A stretch of 45,328 nucleotides of DNA from Bacteroidetes bacterium ADurb.Bin139 (GCA_002070565.1 MWDM01000012.1:1-45328); one strand, 5' to 3'. Shown: positions 16,044 to 25,094, numbered from the stretch's first letter. Notes: generated by a model from the sequence alone, not told the origin. Translations and numbers: made by a program.

Positions 16044-16808
16044 CTAATATACAAAAACTATCTCATTCAGCGCTACCCAGCCCTGGCGCCCATCTTCCAG
16101 TTCTATCCGTGCCCAGTCTCCCATTTGCTCAAGCACACGAAGCCGGGTACCTTCGTGAATTACCAGCAGGTCCTTACCCTGTGTCCCGGGCGCAGAACGG
16201 ACGGAACTTACGGCTGCCAGCACAATGGCCAGATCTTCACGCGTTGCCTCTTTCCTGGATTTCCAGGCTAAGGCAGCAGACAGTATGACAAAAAGAAAAA
16301 TTACAAGGGAAAGGATAAAGGAAGCCTTGCGGAACCTGACTCCCCTTGCAAAAAGGAAAACCAGGAAAAAGACAAGTGCCAGAACCAGCAGGCCAATGGA
16401 TATTACCGACCACATGCCCGAAGATAATATCTGGTGGCTTTTACGAATCCATTCAGCCACAAAAAATGCCGGTACAGGTTCTATCCTGTCTATGCATTGT
16501 TCTCTTGCCACCTGCAGGTTATAGAGGATATCCTGATTATTGGGCTCCAGACGCAGGGCTTTTTCGTAATAGAGAATGGCATAGGCAATATAGCGCATTT
16601 TAAAATATGTGTTGCCGATATTGTAATACAAGGCGGCAGATTCCTTTCCCGAACTTTCTATCTGAAGGTAGTTCTCCAGTGCTTCCTGGTATTGGGCATT
16701 GGCATAACGGGCGTTGGCATCATTCCAAAGGCTGTCTTCCACATCCTGTGCTCCTGCTGCCAGGAATGCAGAAAAACATATGACAATCAACAGAATTATC
16801 CTTTTCAT
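16044..16808 (-). CDS. batE: BatE-like membrane protein with TPR and SH3b domains
   Basis: Last gene of the Bat (Bacteroides aerotolerance) set. The 254-aa protein has a signal peptide (residues 1-20), tetratricopeptide repeats around 25-105 (ALYYNIGNTYFKM, AILYYEKALRLEPNNQ), two membrane helices near 130-180, and an SH3b-like domain at the end (LRVLEQMGDWARIELEDGRQGWV). This order is the known BatE layout. It would present its TPR and SH3 parts outside the cytoplasm. Its ATG overlaps the batD stop by four bases. The biochemical role of Bat proteins remains unsettled. Confidence 0.85.
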   Translation of the reverse strand: MKRIILLIVICFSAFLAAGAQDVEDSLWNDANARYANAQYQEALENYLQIESSGKESAALYYNIGNTYFKMRYIAYAILYYEKALRLEPNNQDILYNLQVAREQCIDRIEPVPAFFVAEWIRKSHQILSSGMWSVISIGLLVLALVFFLVFLFARGVRFRKASFILSLVIFLFVILSAALAWKSRKEATREDLAIVLAAVSSVRSAPGTQGKDLLVIHEGTRLRVLEQMGDWARIELEDGRQGWVALNEIVFVY

Positions 16809-18625
16809 ACTACAATCTGTTTAAGGGCTTGTTCCATCTTGCTGATAACCTCAACGGCCTTTTCAAAAATCCTTTCTTTTTCCAGCTGACCGGGATCGGG
16901 TGCATAGCGGGCAAATTCACAGGATTCAATCAGGTTGGTATAATCGCTTACAAGGTGCGGTTCAACATTTCTCCCCAGAAGCATCTCCCGGATCCGTTCA
17001 CGGAAACAGTCTGCCTGGGATAAAGCCAGTTTGTCTGCAATATACCCCCACAGGGCACGGTGCAATTCTTCGTAATATCCTTCAAAATGTTCCTGCTTCA
17101 ACAACATGGCGGCTGTTTTTAAACGGGTCCGGGCTACCTTGTTGGCCCTGCTGTTACGCACCTTAACCACGTCGCTGCGGTGCGCACGCCTTTTATCCAG
17201 AAAAACGTATACTCCTGCCGTTAAACCAAATATGGTCAGGATAATCAAAAAATATGACAGACTGCCCGTAAAATATGATCCTTTTTTCCGCCAGGATTGG
17301 AGCGAGGTATTAATATAACGGATATCCTCTCCAAGGCTTTCAACTGCGCGGCGGTGCGTCCCCTGAGTCAGGGGCACTCCTGCAGGTGTCACCTGAGAAC
17401 CTCTTTCCACTTTCAGTGTCAGAGGCTGGGTACGCAAGGTCTTGTATGCTCCCGCTTCTATATCATAATAGGAAAAAGTTACCGGTTCAATGGTGAAATT
17501 CCCGTGACTTCTCGGAATTACAGGATATTCAAATGTTTTTGATCCCGAGAAGGAGCCCCCCGTACTCCGTAAATTGTCCGTAACTTTGGGATCATATATC
17601 TCAAAATCCGGGGGAAACTGCACAGACGGGGCCTCCAGCAGGTTGATGTTCCCTTCGCCTGTAACAGTAATATACAATGAAAGGGCATCGTGTGCGCTAA
17701 CCGAATCTTTCCCAAGGTTGGCCTTTATGGTGAATTTACCCACTGCCCCCTTAAAGGAAGCAGGTGCCCCTGCCGGCCAATCGTTCACTCTTACTGTAAC
17801 CGGCGGGGCAATTACCCGTTTGCGGACCGTCTGGTATGAATCAAAGAACTCATCCAGCAGGGATTGTCCCTTACGGGTATTGCGGACCTGTATCACGCAT
17901 ACGATCTCAGAGGGATCAATCCGGATGTCTCCTGTTTGCTGGGGCAGCAAAACATAACTTCTCAGGGTCGCCACCTGGAATATTTCTCCATCCACGTTTT
18001 CACGTTGCCATTCAATTTGTTGGGGTGCATAGACTTCCTGGCTCCAGAATCCGTTGAATGTGGGGAAACGGATATCTTCTGCACCTGCCACGTTTACACG
18101 CGTATATAGCTTGAGTGTAGCCGTAAGCGGTTCTCCTTTAACGACCCTGCGCTTATTGACAGCAAGCCGCAAAAAGACGTCCTTGTCTGTAATGTTTGTT
18201 TCTGAAGTAATTCTTTCTTGCTGTAAAGGCCTGTCGGGAGTTGTTGTCCCCCGGATAACTTCTATGGTAGCCGGCTTGGTCTTGTATGTAACATTATCGG
18301 ATACGATAGAGGCCTCCCCGATGGTGTATTTTCCGGGCTCGCCCGCCTCCAGGATGTATGTATAGCTTACAGAACGGCTTTGCGTCCTGCGTCCGTTTAT
18401 GTACTCCATCCTGTTCATGGTGGAAGTGGTGGGTCCTGCCAGGAGCAGGAACCCCTCCACAGCCGGTGGGGTGAAAGTCTCGTGAGGGAGGTCTGTCGCT
18501 GTAAATACCAGGCGGAACCGCTCTCCGGAAGCAACCACGTTGGGAACCTCAATGGTGAACTGACCCTGCGCGTTTGCCTGCACAAGGCTTAAAACAGCCA
18601 GTATTAACAGAATTGTCTTTTTCAT
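16805..18625 (-). CDS. batD: BatD-like membrane protein
   Basis: A 606-aa protein with an N-terminal signal peptide (MKKTILLILAVLSLVQANAQ), a long extracytoplasmic part of beta-sandwich-like segments (FTIEVPNVVASGERFRLVF and PLTATLKLYTRVNVAG are typical BatD/oxygen-tolerance signatures), a membrane helix near residues 445-465 and a helical cytoplasmic tail. It probably works with the von Willebrand A proteins BatA and BatB at the inner membrane. It follows the batB-batC gene after 13 bases and overlaps batE by four. Confidence 0.88.
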   Translation of the reverse strand: MKKTILLILAVLSLVQANAQGQFTIEVPNVVASGERFRLVFTATDLPHETFTPPAVEGFLLLAGPTTSTMNRMEYINGRRTQSRSVSYTYILEAGEPGKYTIGEASIVSDNVTYKTKPATIEVIRGTTTPDRPLQQERITSETNITDKDVFLRLAVNKRRVVKGEPLTATLKLYTRVNVAGAEDIRFPTFNGFWSQEVYAPQQIEWQRENVDGEIFQVATLRSYVLLPQQTGDIRIDPSEIVCVIQVRNTRKGQSLLDEFFDSYQTVRKRVIAPPVTVRVNDWPAGAPASFKGAVGKFTIKANLGKDSVSAHDALSLYITVTGEGNINLLEAPSVQFPPDFEIYDPKVTDNLRSTGGSFSGSKTFEYPVIPRSHGNFTIEPVTFSYYDIEAGAYKTLRTQPLTLKVERGSQVTPAGVPLTQGTHRRAVESLGEDIRYINTSLQSWRKKGSYFTGSLSYFLIILTIFGLTAGVYVFLDKRRAHRSDVVKVRNSRANKVARTRLKTAAMLLKQEHFEGYYEELHRALWGYIADKLALSQADCFRERIREMLLGRNVEPHLVSDYTNLIESCEFARYAPDPGQLEKERIFEKAVEVISKMEQALKQIVV

Positions 18626-18638
18626 ATATCCTGTACTT

Positions 18639-20348
18639 TTACCAGTTTTTACCCTTCCGGACCGGCACTGCTGCGCGGGCCTTTTCTTTGCTCACTTTTT
18701 CCTGCGTCTCACGCTCTTTCTGTTGTACGGCTTCCAGCATTTGCTGGGCGGCCTGGGGGGTTATTTTTGGGGGTGCCTGCTGATCCTGATTGTCCTGCTG
18801 CGGATCCTGATTGTCCTGCTGCTGATCTTGTTTGTTCTCCTGATCCTGCTTATCCTGCTGCTGGTCCTGCTGTTCCTGCTGTTCCTGCTGTTCCTGCTGC
18901 TCCTGCTGCTGGTCTTTCAGCATTTTCTGCGCATAGGCCAGGTTGGTCTTCGTTTCCATGTCCCCGGGTCGTATGCGTAAAGTGTTTTTGTAGGCCTCAA
19001 TACTTTCTGCATATTGTTTGGCAGACAGCTGGAAATTTCCGGAATTGTGCCAGGCATCGGCCTTTTGTTCCGGATTGTGCAAAGAATCGGGAACTGTGGC
19101 CATAGTAGCAGAAGCCTGCCGGTAATCCCCAACCAGGTGCATGGTGTTGGCCAGATTGTACCTGGCTTTGAGCGAGGTGGAATCCTTAGCCACCGCCCTG
19201 TTGTAATCCAGCTGTGCTTTTTCCAGGTCACCCCTTCGGAAAGCCCTGTTTCCGGCACGGATGTCTTTCTTATCGGCCTGGGCCGAGGCCGATAGCGATA
19301 GTGTTGTAAAAAAAACAAAGACTACCGCAATTTTTGAAAAGATATCAAAACTTTTAAAACGACGCCCTTTTCTTTCACCTATCAAAGTTTCCAGGAAAAG
19401 AAAAAAGAATGCGATCCCAAAAAAGTACATGTACTGTTCATTAAAATCCTCAAAAACGACCGCCTGAAATTCCTGCTGATCCATCTGACGGACCGAATCC
19501 ACAATTCCCTGGAGTCCAAAATCGGAATTCCCGGCCCTGACGTAAACACCTCCTCCGGCCCGCGCCACATCCATCAATGTTGCTTCGTCAAGTTTTGTTA
19601 CTACGGTATTTCCCTCTTCGTCCTTGAGCAAGCTGCCATCGGGCATGGGTATTGGTTTTCCGAATTCAGAACCTATACCAATGCAATGAACCCGGATACC
19701 CTGGCCGGCTGCCTCGGTGGCCGCGGCTACCGCATCATCTTCGTGGTTCTCTCCATCCGTTATCAGGATCAGTGCCCTGCTTCCCGGGGTGTCCAGACTA
19801 AAGCTCCTGATCCCTGTCAGGATGGCCTGGCCAAGGGCTGTGCCCTGGCGCGGCACAGAACCTGTATTGATGGTGTTGAGGAAAAGTTTTGCGCTTACGT
19901 AGTCCGTTGTCACGGGAAGTTGCACAAAGGCATCCCCGGCAAAAACAATCAGTCCTATCCTGTCACGCCCCAGGTTGTCAGCCAGGCGCGAAACAGCCAG
20001 CTTAGCCCGTTCCAGGCGGTTGGGGGTGTAATCCTCGGCCAACATGGAATTGGATACATCAAGGGCAATAATGATTTCCACGCCCGTTCGTTTTAGTTCT
20101 TTAACGCGGGCCCCGGTACGGGGACGCGACAGACCCAGGGCAAAGAAAAAAATCCCTGCACAAAAGAGACTTATCTTGATCCATCCCTTGCAGCGCGACA
20201 CAGATGGCATGAGCGGTCTGAGCAATTCAGGGTCACCGAACCGTCTGAGCATCTTGCGACCATGTCTGCGGTATAAGCCGTATACAACCAACAGCAGCGG
20301 AATGGCCGCTATGATCCATAAATACTGAACTTGTGCCAATTGTATCAT
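18639..20348 (-). CDS. batB: BatB-BatC fusion: VWA membrane protein joined to a TPR/Gln-rich protein
   Basis: The first 330 residues are a BatB: two membrane helices (7-26, 58-73), a von Willebrand A domain with the metal site Asp97-x-Ser99-x-Ser101, and a helix at about 307-323. The frame then runs straight into a second protein: a segment at 336-357 that looks like a signal peptide (IAVVFVFFTTLSLSASAQA), TPR units at about 363-475, a Gln/Asp-rich tract at 480-524 and a basic tail. That second half is a BatC in layout. In many relatives batB and batC are separate adjacent genes. No stop or shift is visible between the halves. Confidence 0.85.
   Translation of the reverse strand: MIQLAQVQYLWIIAAIPLLLVVYGLYRRHGRKMLRRFGDPELLRPLMPSVSRCKGWIKISLFCAGIFFFALGLSRPRTGARVKELKRTGVEIIIALDVSNSMLAEDYTPNRLERAKLAVSRLADNLGRDRIGLIVFAGDAFVQLPVTTDYVSAKLFLNTINTGSVPRQGTALGQAILTGIRSFSLDTPGSRALILITDGENHEDDAVAAATEAAGQGIRVHCIGIGSEFGKPIPMPDGSLLKDEEGNTVVTKLDEATLMDVARAGGGVYVRAGNSDFGLQGIVDSVRQMDQQEFQAVVFEDFNEQYMYFFGIAFFFLFLETLIGERKGRRFKSFDIFSKIAVVFVFFTTLSLSASAQADKKDIRAGNRAFRRGDLEKAQLDYNRAVAKDSTSLKARYNLANTMHLVGDYRQASATMATVPDSLHNPEQKADAWHNSGNFQLSAKQYAESIEAYKNTLRIRPGDMETKTNLAYAQKMLKDQQQEQQEQQEQQEQQDQQQDKQDQENKQDQQQDNQDPQQDNQDQQAPPKITPQAAQQMLEAVQQKERETQEKVSKEKARAAVPVRKGKNW
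18777..18911 (-). repeat. CAG-rich low-complexity tract encoding poly-Gln/Asp
   Basis: Encodes residues 480-524 of the BatB-BatC protein, mostly QQEQQEQQ and QQDNQD units. The DNA has imperfect 9-nt repeats of the form CAGGAACAG on the coding strand. Such tracts change length easily by slippage; here the units keep the frame. Confidence 0.75.
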
Positions 20349-20354
20349 ATCTCT

Positions 20355-21344
20355 CTAGGGTATTCTTCTCAATACGATCCAACGTAAAATAAATTCCAGG
20401 ACCAGTGAGAACAAAGCAACCAGGGCAAAATTCATGAACAATTCCTTGTACACGGGAAATGAATCCACCTGTGTCCTGCTTTTTTCCATCTGGTTAATCT
20501 GGCTATAAATAGACATCAATTTGGTATTGTCGGTGGCCCGGAAATACTCACCTCCGGTTATCTGGGCAATCTGTTTGAGCAATTCCTCATCAATTTCCAC
20601 AGGTATCTGTTGTATCTGAACGCCATAGGGCGTCATTACGGGATAAGGAGCCATCCCGTGCGCACCAACTCCAATGGTATAAACACGGACACCATAGGTG
20701 CGTGCTATTTCGGCCGCGGTAAGCGGTGTAACTTCTCCCCGGTTGTTCACCCCGTCTGTAAGCAGAATGACCACCCGGCTTATAGCCTCTGAATCTTTTA
20801 ACCGGGCCACGGCGGTTGCCAACCCGTTCCCAATGGCCGTTCCGTCCTCAATCAGTCCGGTCTGGATCTCCTTCATCATGTTTATCAAAGTGATACGGTC
20901 TGTTGTCAGGGGACACTGTGTATACGATTCACCGGCAAAAACAGCAATGCCAATCCGGTCTGCCGGACGTTCTGAAATAAATTGAATCGCTATGTCCTTT
21001 GCGGCTGCAATCCTGTCTGGCTGGAAATCCCGGGCTAGCATAGATGTGGATACGTCCATGGCCATCATGATATCAATCCCTTCTGTGACAGTTGTCTCAT
21101 AATCCGAAGAGGAGCGCGGCCTGGCCATGGCCACGATCAGGGCAGCCAGTGCAATGGTCCTCAGGACAAAAGGCACGTGATACAACACCCTTTTGTATGA
21201 AAGTTTTTCTTTCTCAAAAGGTTGCAGAGACGAAACCTGGAGCGAAGGATCATGCTTCCCCTTCAGTTGCCTGTATATGTACCACGCTGCCAGTGGAATC
21301 AGCAGAAGCAATAAAAAAAGGAGTTTGGGGTATTCAAAAAACAT
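20355..21344 (-). CDS. batA: BatA-like von Willebrand A membrane protein
   Basis: A 329-aa inner-membrane protein with helices at about 7-24 and 56-74, a von Willebrand A domain and a final helix near 305-322. The metal-ion-dependent adhesion site reads MAMDVSTSM (Asp97, Ser99, Ser101), the same spacing as in the BatB protein that follows six bases downstream. VWA proteins next to MoxR ATPases are known to form assemblies that act on other envelope proteins. The exact partner here is not known. Confidence 0.92.
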   Translation of the reverse strand: MFFEYPKLLFLLLLLIPLAAWYIYRQLKGKHDPSLQVSSLQPFEKEKLSYKRVLYHVPFVLRTIALAALIVAMARPRSSSDYETTVTEGIDIMMAMDVSTSMLARDFQPDRIAAAKDIAIQFISERPADRIGIAVFAGESYTQCPLTTDRITLINMMKEIQTGLIEDGTAIGNGLATAVARLKDSEAISRVVILLTDGVNNRGEVTPLTAAEIARTYGVRVYTIGVGAHGMAPYPVMTPYGVQIQQIPVEIDEELLKQIAQITGGEYFRATDNTKLMSIYSQINQMEKSRTQVDSFPVYKELFMNFALVALFSLVLEFILRWIVLRRIP

Positions 21345-21355
21345 AACAGGTCATC

Positions 21356-22363
21356 TTATTCTTCTTTTTCTTCTTCAATCCTTGCTGTTTCTGTAACAAA
21401 CCGGATGGCCTGGCGCAGGGATTCTTCGTTTTCAAGGTCAGAAGGCGTGTATTTGGCAAATTTTGCCAGATCACCCGTACTGAACATTTGCCCAAGTCCG
21501 CCTATGATCTTGTCTGTAAGCAGGGAATCTTCAGATGCGGTCTGGCGCAGGGCTGCCAACATCTCGGCCGAGGTTTTTTCCATGGCCTGTATCCCGAACC
21601 GGTCTCTGAGATAAATACGGATGGTGTCTGTAAGCAGGGTATAATATGATTTGGCTTTCTGTTTTTTCCAGAGTTCCCGTGCCCTGATATCTTCAAGTAC
21701 TTTAAGGGCGGCTATGTGCGGCGGGTCCTTGGGCCTTGCCGGGCCAAAAAGGGGCATATGATTCCTGCGCCGCCTTACAATCAGAACAGTCAGAAATATC
21801 AGAGCCGCCAAAAGGACCAGTAAGCCCGCCAGGGTGAGTATTTCCCCTTTTGTGATGGGATAACGCATCTGGGGCTTTAATCCAAAAGGTTCAAAAGAGG
21901 TCGTATCCACGGGTATGGTGTTAACCGTTAAAAGGGGCCCCTTAAACCATAGGGTGTCTCTTGTCCCGTTCTGTCCTACCAGGCACAAAGGCACGGCAGG
22001 CAATCGGTAGCTTCCGCTGTCAAAGGAAGTCAGAAGAATACGTGCCCGGATGCTTTCCAGGTGCCGTTTTCTGACAACAGAATCCAGCAATACCCCCGAT
22101 AAGGCCTCTACCTGCTCTGTAAGCTTATAGGGAAGAGGAGAAAAATCAGGTATCTCTATCTGCCTGCCGTTCCATGTGCCGGCCGGCAGGGTCATGTTCC
22201 ACCAGGTTTGGTCGCCAATCAGGATACTGTCCTTTTCCAGGACCGACTCCTGCACCAGGTTTTCAGGCAGTTGTCCTGCATCTGTTACCTGCTGTGCGTA
22301 TGAAAGACAAGGTGACAGGGTGAGCCACACAAAGAAAAAGCACAGATATATGAATCCTTTCAT
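21356..22363 (-). CDS. Signal-anchored membrane protein of the Bat cluster, BatD/DUF4381-like
   Basis: A 335-aa protein with a signal peptide (cleavage near SYAQ), an extracytoplasmic region of about 150 residues with beta-rich character, a membrane helix at about 177-198, an RRRR stop-transfer patch, and a cytoplasmic helical domain (LWKKQKAKSYYTLLTDTIRIYLRDRFG) like that in DUF4381 and at the end of BatD. It ends in an acidic tail. It occupies the slot between the DUF58 gene and batA that is usual in Bacteroidales. Function is not established; it is probably a scaffold in the MoxR-VWA assembly. Confidence 0.65.
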   Translation of the reverse strand: MKGFIYLCFFFVWLTLSPCLSYAQQVTDAGQLPENLVQESVLEKDSILIGDQTWWNMTLPAGTWNGRQIEIPDFSPLPYKLTEQVEALSGVLLDSVVRKRHLESIRARILLTSFDSGSYRLPAVPLCLVGQNGTRDTLWFKGPLLTVNTIPVDTTSFEPFGLKPQMRYPITKGEILTLAGLLVLLAALIFLTVLIVRRRRNHMPLFGPARPKDPPHIAALKVLEDIRARELWKKQKAKSYYTLLTDTIRIYLRDRFGIQAMEKTSAEMLAALRQTASEDSLLTDKIIGGLGQMFSTGDLAKFAKYTPSDLENEESLRQAIRFVTETARIEEEKEE

Positions 22364-22365
22364 TG

Positions 22366-23247
22366 TTACGCTCTTTTTTTAAACAGGCGGATCAGGGGTT
22401 GCACATAGTCCTGGTCTGTTGCAATCCTGACATGATCTACCTGGTATTTGTTCAGCATGGTCCGGATGCGCTCCTGGCTGTTCCGGTACCATCGGGCATA
22501 ATTATCGCGGACCCTTCTGCCCGAGGTGTCTATCCATTGTTCCCTGTTTGTTTCTGCATCCATCAGTCGGATCAATCCCACATCGGGCAATTCGGTTTCA
22601 CGGTGGTCGTAGATTTGTATGGCTGCCAGATCGTGCTTGTTGACAGCAATCTTAAGTGCCTCTTCAAAACGGGGCTGTTCTGCATGGTCAATATCCATAA
22701 GGTCTGACAAAAGAAAGGCAGTGCAACGCTTTTTAAGGGCATTGGTCAGAAAACGCAATGCCTCAGAAATATTGGTCTGGCGGCTGACGGGCTCAAATTC
22801 CAGCATTTCACGAATGATATGCAACAGGTGAGAACGTCCTTTTTTCGGGGGGATGAATTTTTCCACCTTATCACTGAAGAACAGGGCACCCACCTTATCG
22901 TTGTTGATCGATGCCGAGAAACTGAGGATGGCGGCCACCTCGACCAGCATGTCTTTTTTCAGTTTCTTCTGTGTTCCAAACCACCGTGAACCGCTCACAT
23001 CTATGAGCAACACCACCGTAAGTTCGCGTTCTTCCTCAAAAACCTTGATATACGGGACATTCATCCTTGCAGTGACATTCCAGTCCATATCCCTGATATC
23101 GTCGCCAAACTGGTACTCACGCACTTCGCTGAAGGCTATACCGCGGCCTTTGAAAGCAGAGTGGTACTGGCCGGCAAAGATCTGGTGCGTCAGACCCCGG
23201 GACTTGATCTCTATCTTGCGTACATTTTTAAGCAAATTTTCTGACAT
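22366..23247 (-). CDS. DUF58 domain protein, VWA-like, partner of MoxR
   Basis: A 293-aa cytoplasmic protein without membrane helices. The DUF58 signature is clear: REYQFGDDIRDMDWNVTAR around residues 43-61 and then a VWA-like core, VVLLIDVSGSRWFGT, with Asp-x-Ser-x-Ser. DUF58 proteins nearly always lie next to moxR genes and are thought to bind the AAA+ ATPase. It follows moxR after nine bases and precedes the next gene by two. Confidence 0.9.
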   Translation of the reverse strand: MSENLLKNVRKIEIKSRGLTHQIFAGQYHSAFKGRGIAFSEVREYQFGDDIRDMDWNVTARMNVPYIKVFEEERELTVVLLIDVSGSRWFGTQKKLKKDMLVEVAAILSFSASINNDKVGALFFSDKVEKFIPPKKGRSHLLHIIREMLEFEPVSRQTNISEALRFLTNALKKRCTAFLLSDLMDIDHAEQPRFEEALKIAVNKHDLAAIQIYDHRETELPDVGLIRLMDAETNREQWIDTSGRRVRDNYARWYRNSQERIRTMLNKYQVDHVRIATDQDYVQPLIRLFKKRA

Positions 23248-23256
23248 AATCTGCTA

Positions 23257-24249
23257 TTAAGGAACCTCAACGGCATTGATAATTGAAGTGATGATGTTTT
23301 CTGTTACAATATTTTCGGCTTCTGCCTCGTAAGTTAATCCTATCCTGTGGCGCAGTACCTCGTAGGCCACAGCCCGGACATCTTCGGGAATGACGTAGCC
23401 GCGGCGGCGGATGAAGGCATAAGCTTTGGAGGCTATGGCAAGAGAAATGCTGGCTCGCGGCGAAGCACCGTAGGCGATCAGGGGTTTAAGGTCAGGCAGG
23501 TGACAATCCTCCGGTTTTCTTGTGGCATATACCAGGTCTACAATATACCGCTCAATTTTCTCGTCCATGTAAACCTCTCTTACAACCTGGCGGGCTTTTC
23601 TGATATCGGCCGGCTTGAGCACCTGGGCAGCAGTGGGAAACTGGCCCGAATTGTTCATCCGTATGATAAGCTTTTCTTCTTCCTTTTTGGGATAATCCAC
23701 TATAACCTTGAGCATAAAGCGGTCTACCTGCGCCTCGGGCAGGGGATAAGTCCCTTCCTGTTCTATAGGGTTTTGGGTGGCCAGCACAAGAAACGGTTCG
23801 GGCAGGGGAAATGTGTGCTCTCCAATGGTTATCTGTCTCTCCTGCATGGCTTCCAGAAGTGCCGACTGTACTTTGGCCGGAGACCGGTTGATTTCATCGG
23901 CCAGTATAAAATTGGCGAAAAGAGGCCCTTTCTTAACCTGGAATTCCTCGTTTCGCTGGCTATAAATCAGGGTACCCACCAGGTCGGCAGGCAACAGGTC
24001 AGGGGTGAATTGAATCCGGCTGAATTTTGCATCCACCACACTGGCCAGCGTTCTTATAGCCAGTGTTTTTGCGAGGCCGGGAACGCCTTCAAGCAAAATG
24101 TGCCCATTGGCTAAGAGTCCAATAAGCAGGTTTTCAACCAATTGTTTCTGCCCTACAATCACCTTGCTCATTTCAAGGGTCATAATATCCACAAAGGCAC
24201 TTTCCCGCTGAATTCGCTCGTTCAATTCTTTAATGTTTACGGTTTCCAT
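23257..24249 (-). CDS. moxR: MoxR-family AAA+ ATPase
   Basis: Chaperone-like ATPase that acts on VWA-domain proteins. Walker A is GVPGLAKT at residues 55-62, Walker B ILADEINRSPAK has Asp118 and Glu119, and the sensor region ATQNPIEQEGTYPLPEAQ follows. The C-terminal lid has GASPRASISLAIASKAYAF, typical of the family. The length of 330 aa is normal. It is the first gene of an eleven-kilobase minus-strand unit that contains the bat genes and continues to ftsK and lolA. A -7 box lies about 45 bases upstream, back to back with the truA promoter. Confidence 0.95.
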   Translation of the reverse strand: METVNIKELNERIQRESAFVDIMTLEMSKVIVGQKQLVENLLIGLLANGHILLEGVPGLAKTLAIRTLASVVDAKFSRIQFTPDLLPADLVGTLIYSQRNEEFQVKKGPLFANFILADEINRSPAKVQSALLEAMQERQITIGEHTFPLPEPFLVLATQNPIEQEGTYPLPEAQVDRFMLKVIVDYPKKEEEKLIIRMNNSGQFPTAAQVLKPADIRKARQVVREVYMDEKIERYIVDLVYATRKPEDCHLPDLKPLIAYGASPRASISLAIASKAYAFIRRRGYVIPEDVRAVAYEVLRHRIGLTYEAEAENIVTENIITSIINAVEVP

Positions 24250-24285
24250 AGATTGATATTTTTCTACACGGTTATGGTTTTTTCA

Positions 24286-24293
24286 TATATTTG
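24286..24293 (+). promoter_or_regulatory. Candidate -7 box for the truA-exbB-exbD-tonB unit
   Basis: TATATTTG matches TAnnTTTG and ends 17 bases before the truA ATG. It faces the moxR -7 box on the opposite strand, with a single base between them. Confidence 0.6.
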
Positions 24294-24294
24294 T

Positions 24295-24302
24295 CAAAGA
24301 TA
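24295..24302 (-). promoter_or_regulatory. Candidate -7 box for the moxR-bat unit
   Basis: On the minus strand this reads TATCTTTG. The leader to the moxR ATG at 24249 would be about 42 nt. Its predicted start point lies inside the truA -7 box, so the two promoters cannot be occupied together. Confidence 0.6.
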
Positions 24303-24310
24303 CGTCCTTT

Positions 24311-25093
24311 ATGCGGTTTTTTGTTCATCTTTCCTTTAACGGGACCCATTACCATGGCTGGCAAATTCAAAAAAACGCACCGGGTGTGCAAGCTTTTCTG
24401 GAAGATGCCCTTAGCCGTGTTTTGGGAGAGACGGTAACAGTTACAGGATGCGGCCGTACCGACACGGGGGTTCACGCAATTGATTTCTGGGCTCATTTCA
24501 ATTATTCCGGTATTCCTCTTGAATGTGAAACCATAACTTACAAATTAAATGCCATATTGCCCCATGATATCTGTGTTCATGGTATTTTTCAGGTCTCTGA
24601 GAACCTTCATGCCCGGTACCATGCCGTGAGCCGGACATACCGCTATTATATCCGCAGGAACAAAGAACCCTTCCTGGAAGGAGTATCGGCCGCTCCGGGA
24701 ACTTACGCCTTGACCCTGCCAAACCTGGAACTAATGAACCGCGCAGCCGCATTGTTTCTGGGAACACACGATTTTACAAGTTTTTCCAAACTTCACTCAC
24801 AGACAGTAACCAATATATGTGCTGTAACCGAGGCCCGATGGTTTATCCTGGAACAGGAATTCGGGATATCTCCGTTGTGGGTATTCCAGGTAACAGCAGA
24901 CCGCTTCCTGAGAAATATGGTCCGCTGCATGGTAGGAACACTCCTGGAGGTAGGAAAGGGAAAAAAGCCTGTGGAATGGATTTTGCAGTTGCTCCAGGAA
25001 AAAAACCGTTCCCTAGCGGGATTTTCCGTACCGCCCGAGGGATTGTTCCTTTGGAAAGTAGATTATGACAAAAATTTAAAAACCATAAACTAA
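24311..25093 (+). CDS. truA: tRNA pseudouridine(38-40) synthase
   Basis: Converts uridines 38-40 in the tRNA anticodon arm to pseudouridine. The catalytic Asp51 lies in GCGRTDTGVHA, the diagnostic TruA motif. The N-terminal FFVHLSFNGTHYHGWQIQ and the later FLRNMVRCMVGTLLEVGKGK segment are also typical. The 260-aa product is complete. The stop is followed after a single base by exbB, so translation of the two may be linked even though their roles differ. Confidence 0.96.
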   Translation: MRFFVHLSFNGTHYHGWQIQKNAPGVQAFLEDALSRVLGETVTVTGCGRTDTGVHAIDFWAHFNYSGIPLECETITYKLNAILPHDICVHGIFQVSENLHARYHAVSRTYRYYIRRNKEPFLEGVSAAPGTYALTLPNLELMNRAAALFLGTHDFTSFSKLHSQTVTNICAVTEARWFILEQEFGISPLWVFQVTADRFLRNMVRCMVGTLLEVGKGKKPVEWILQLLQEKNRSLAGFSVPPEGLFLWKVDYDKNLKTIN

Positions 25094-25094
25094 T

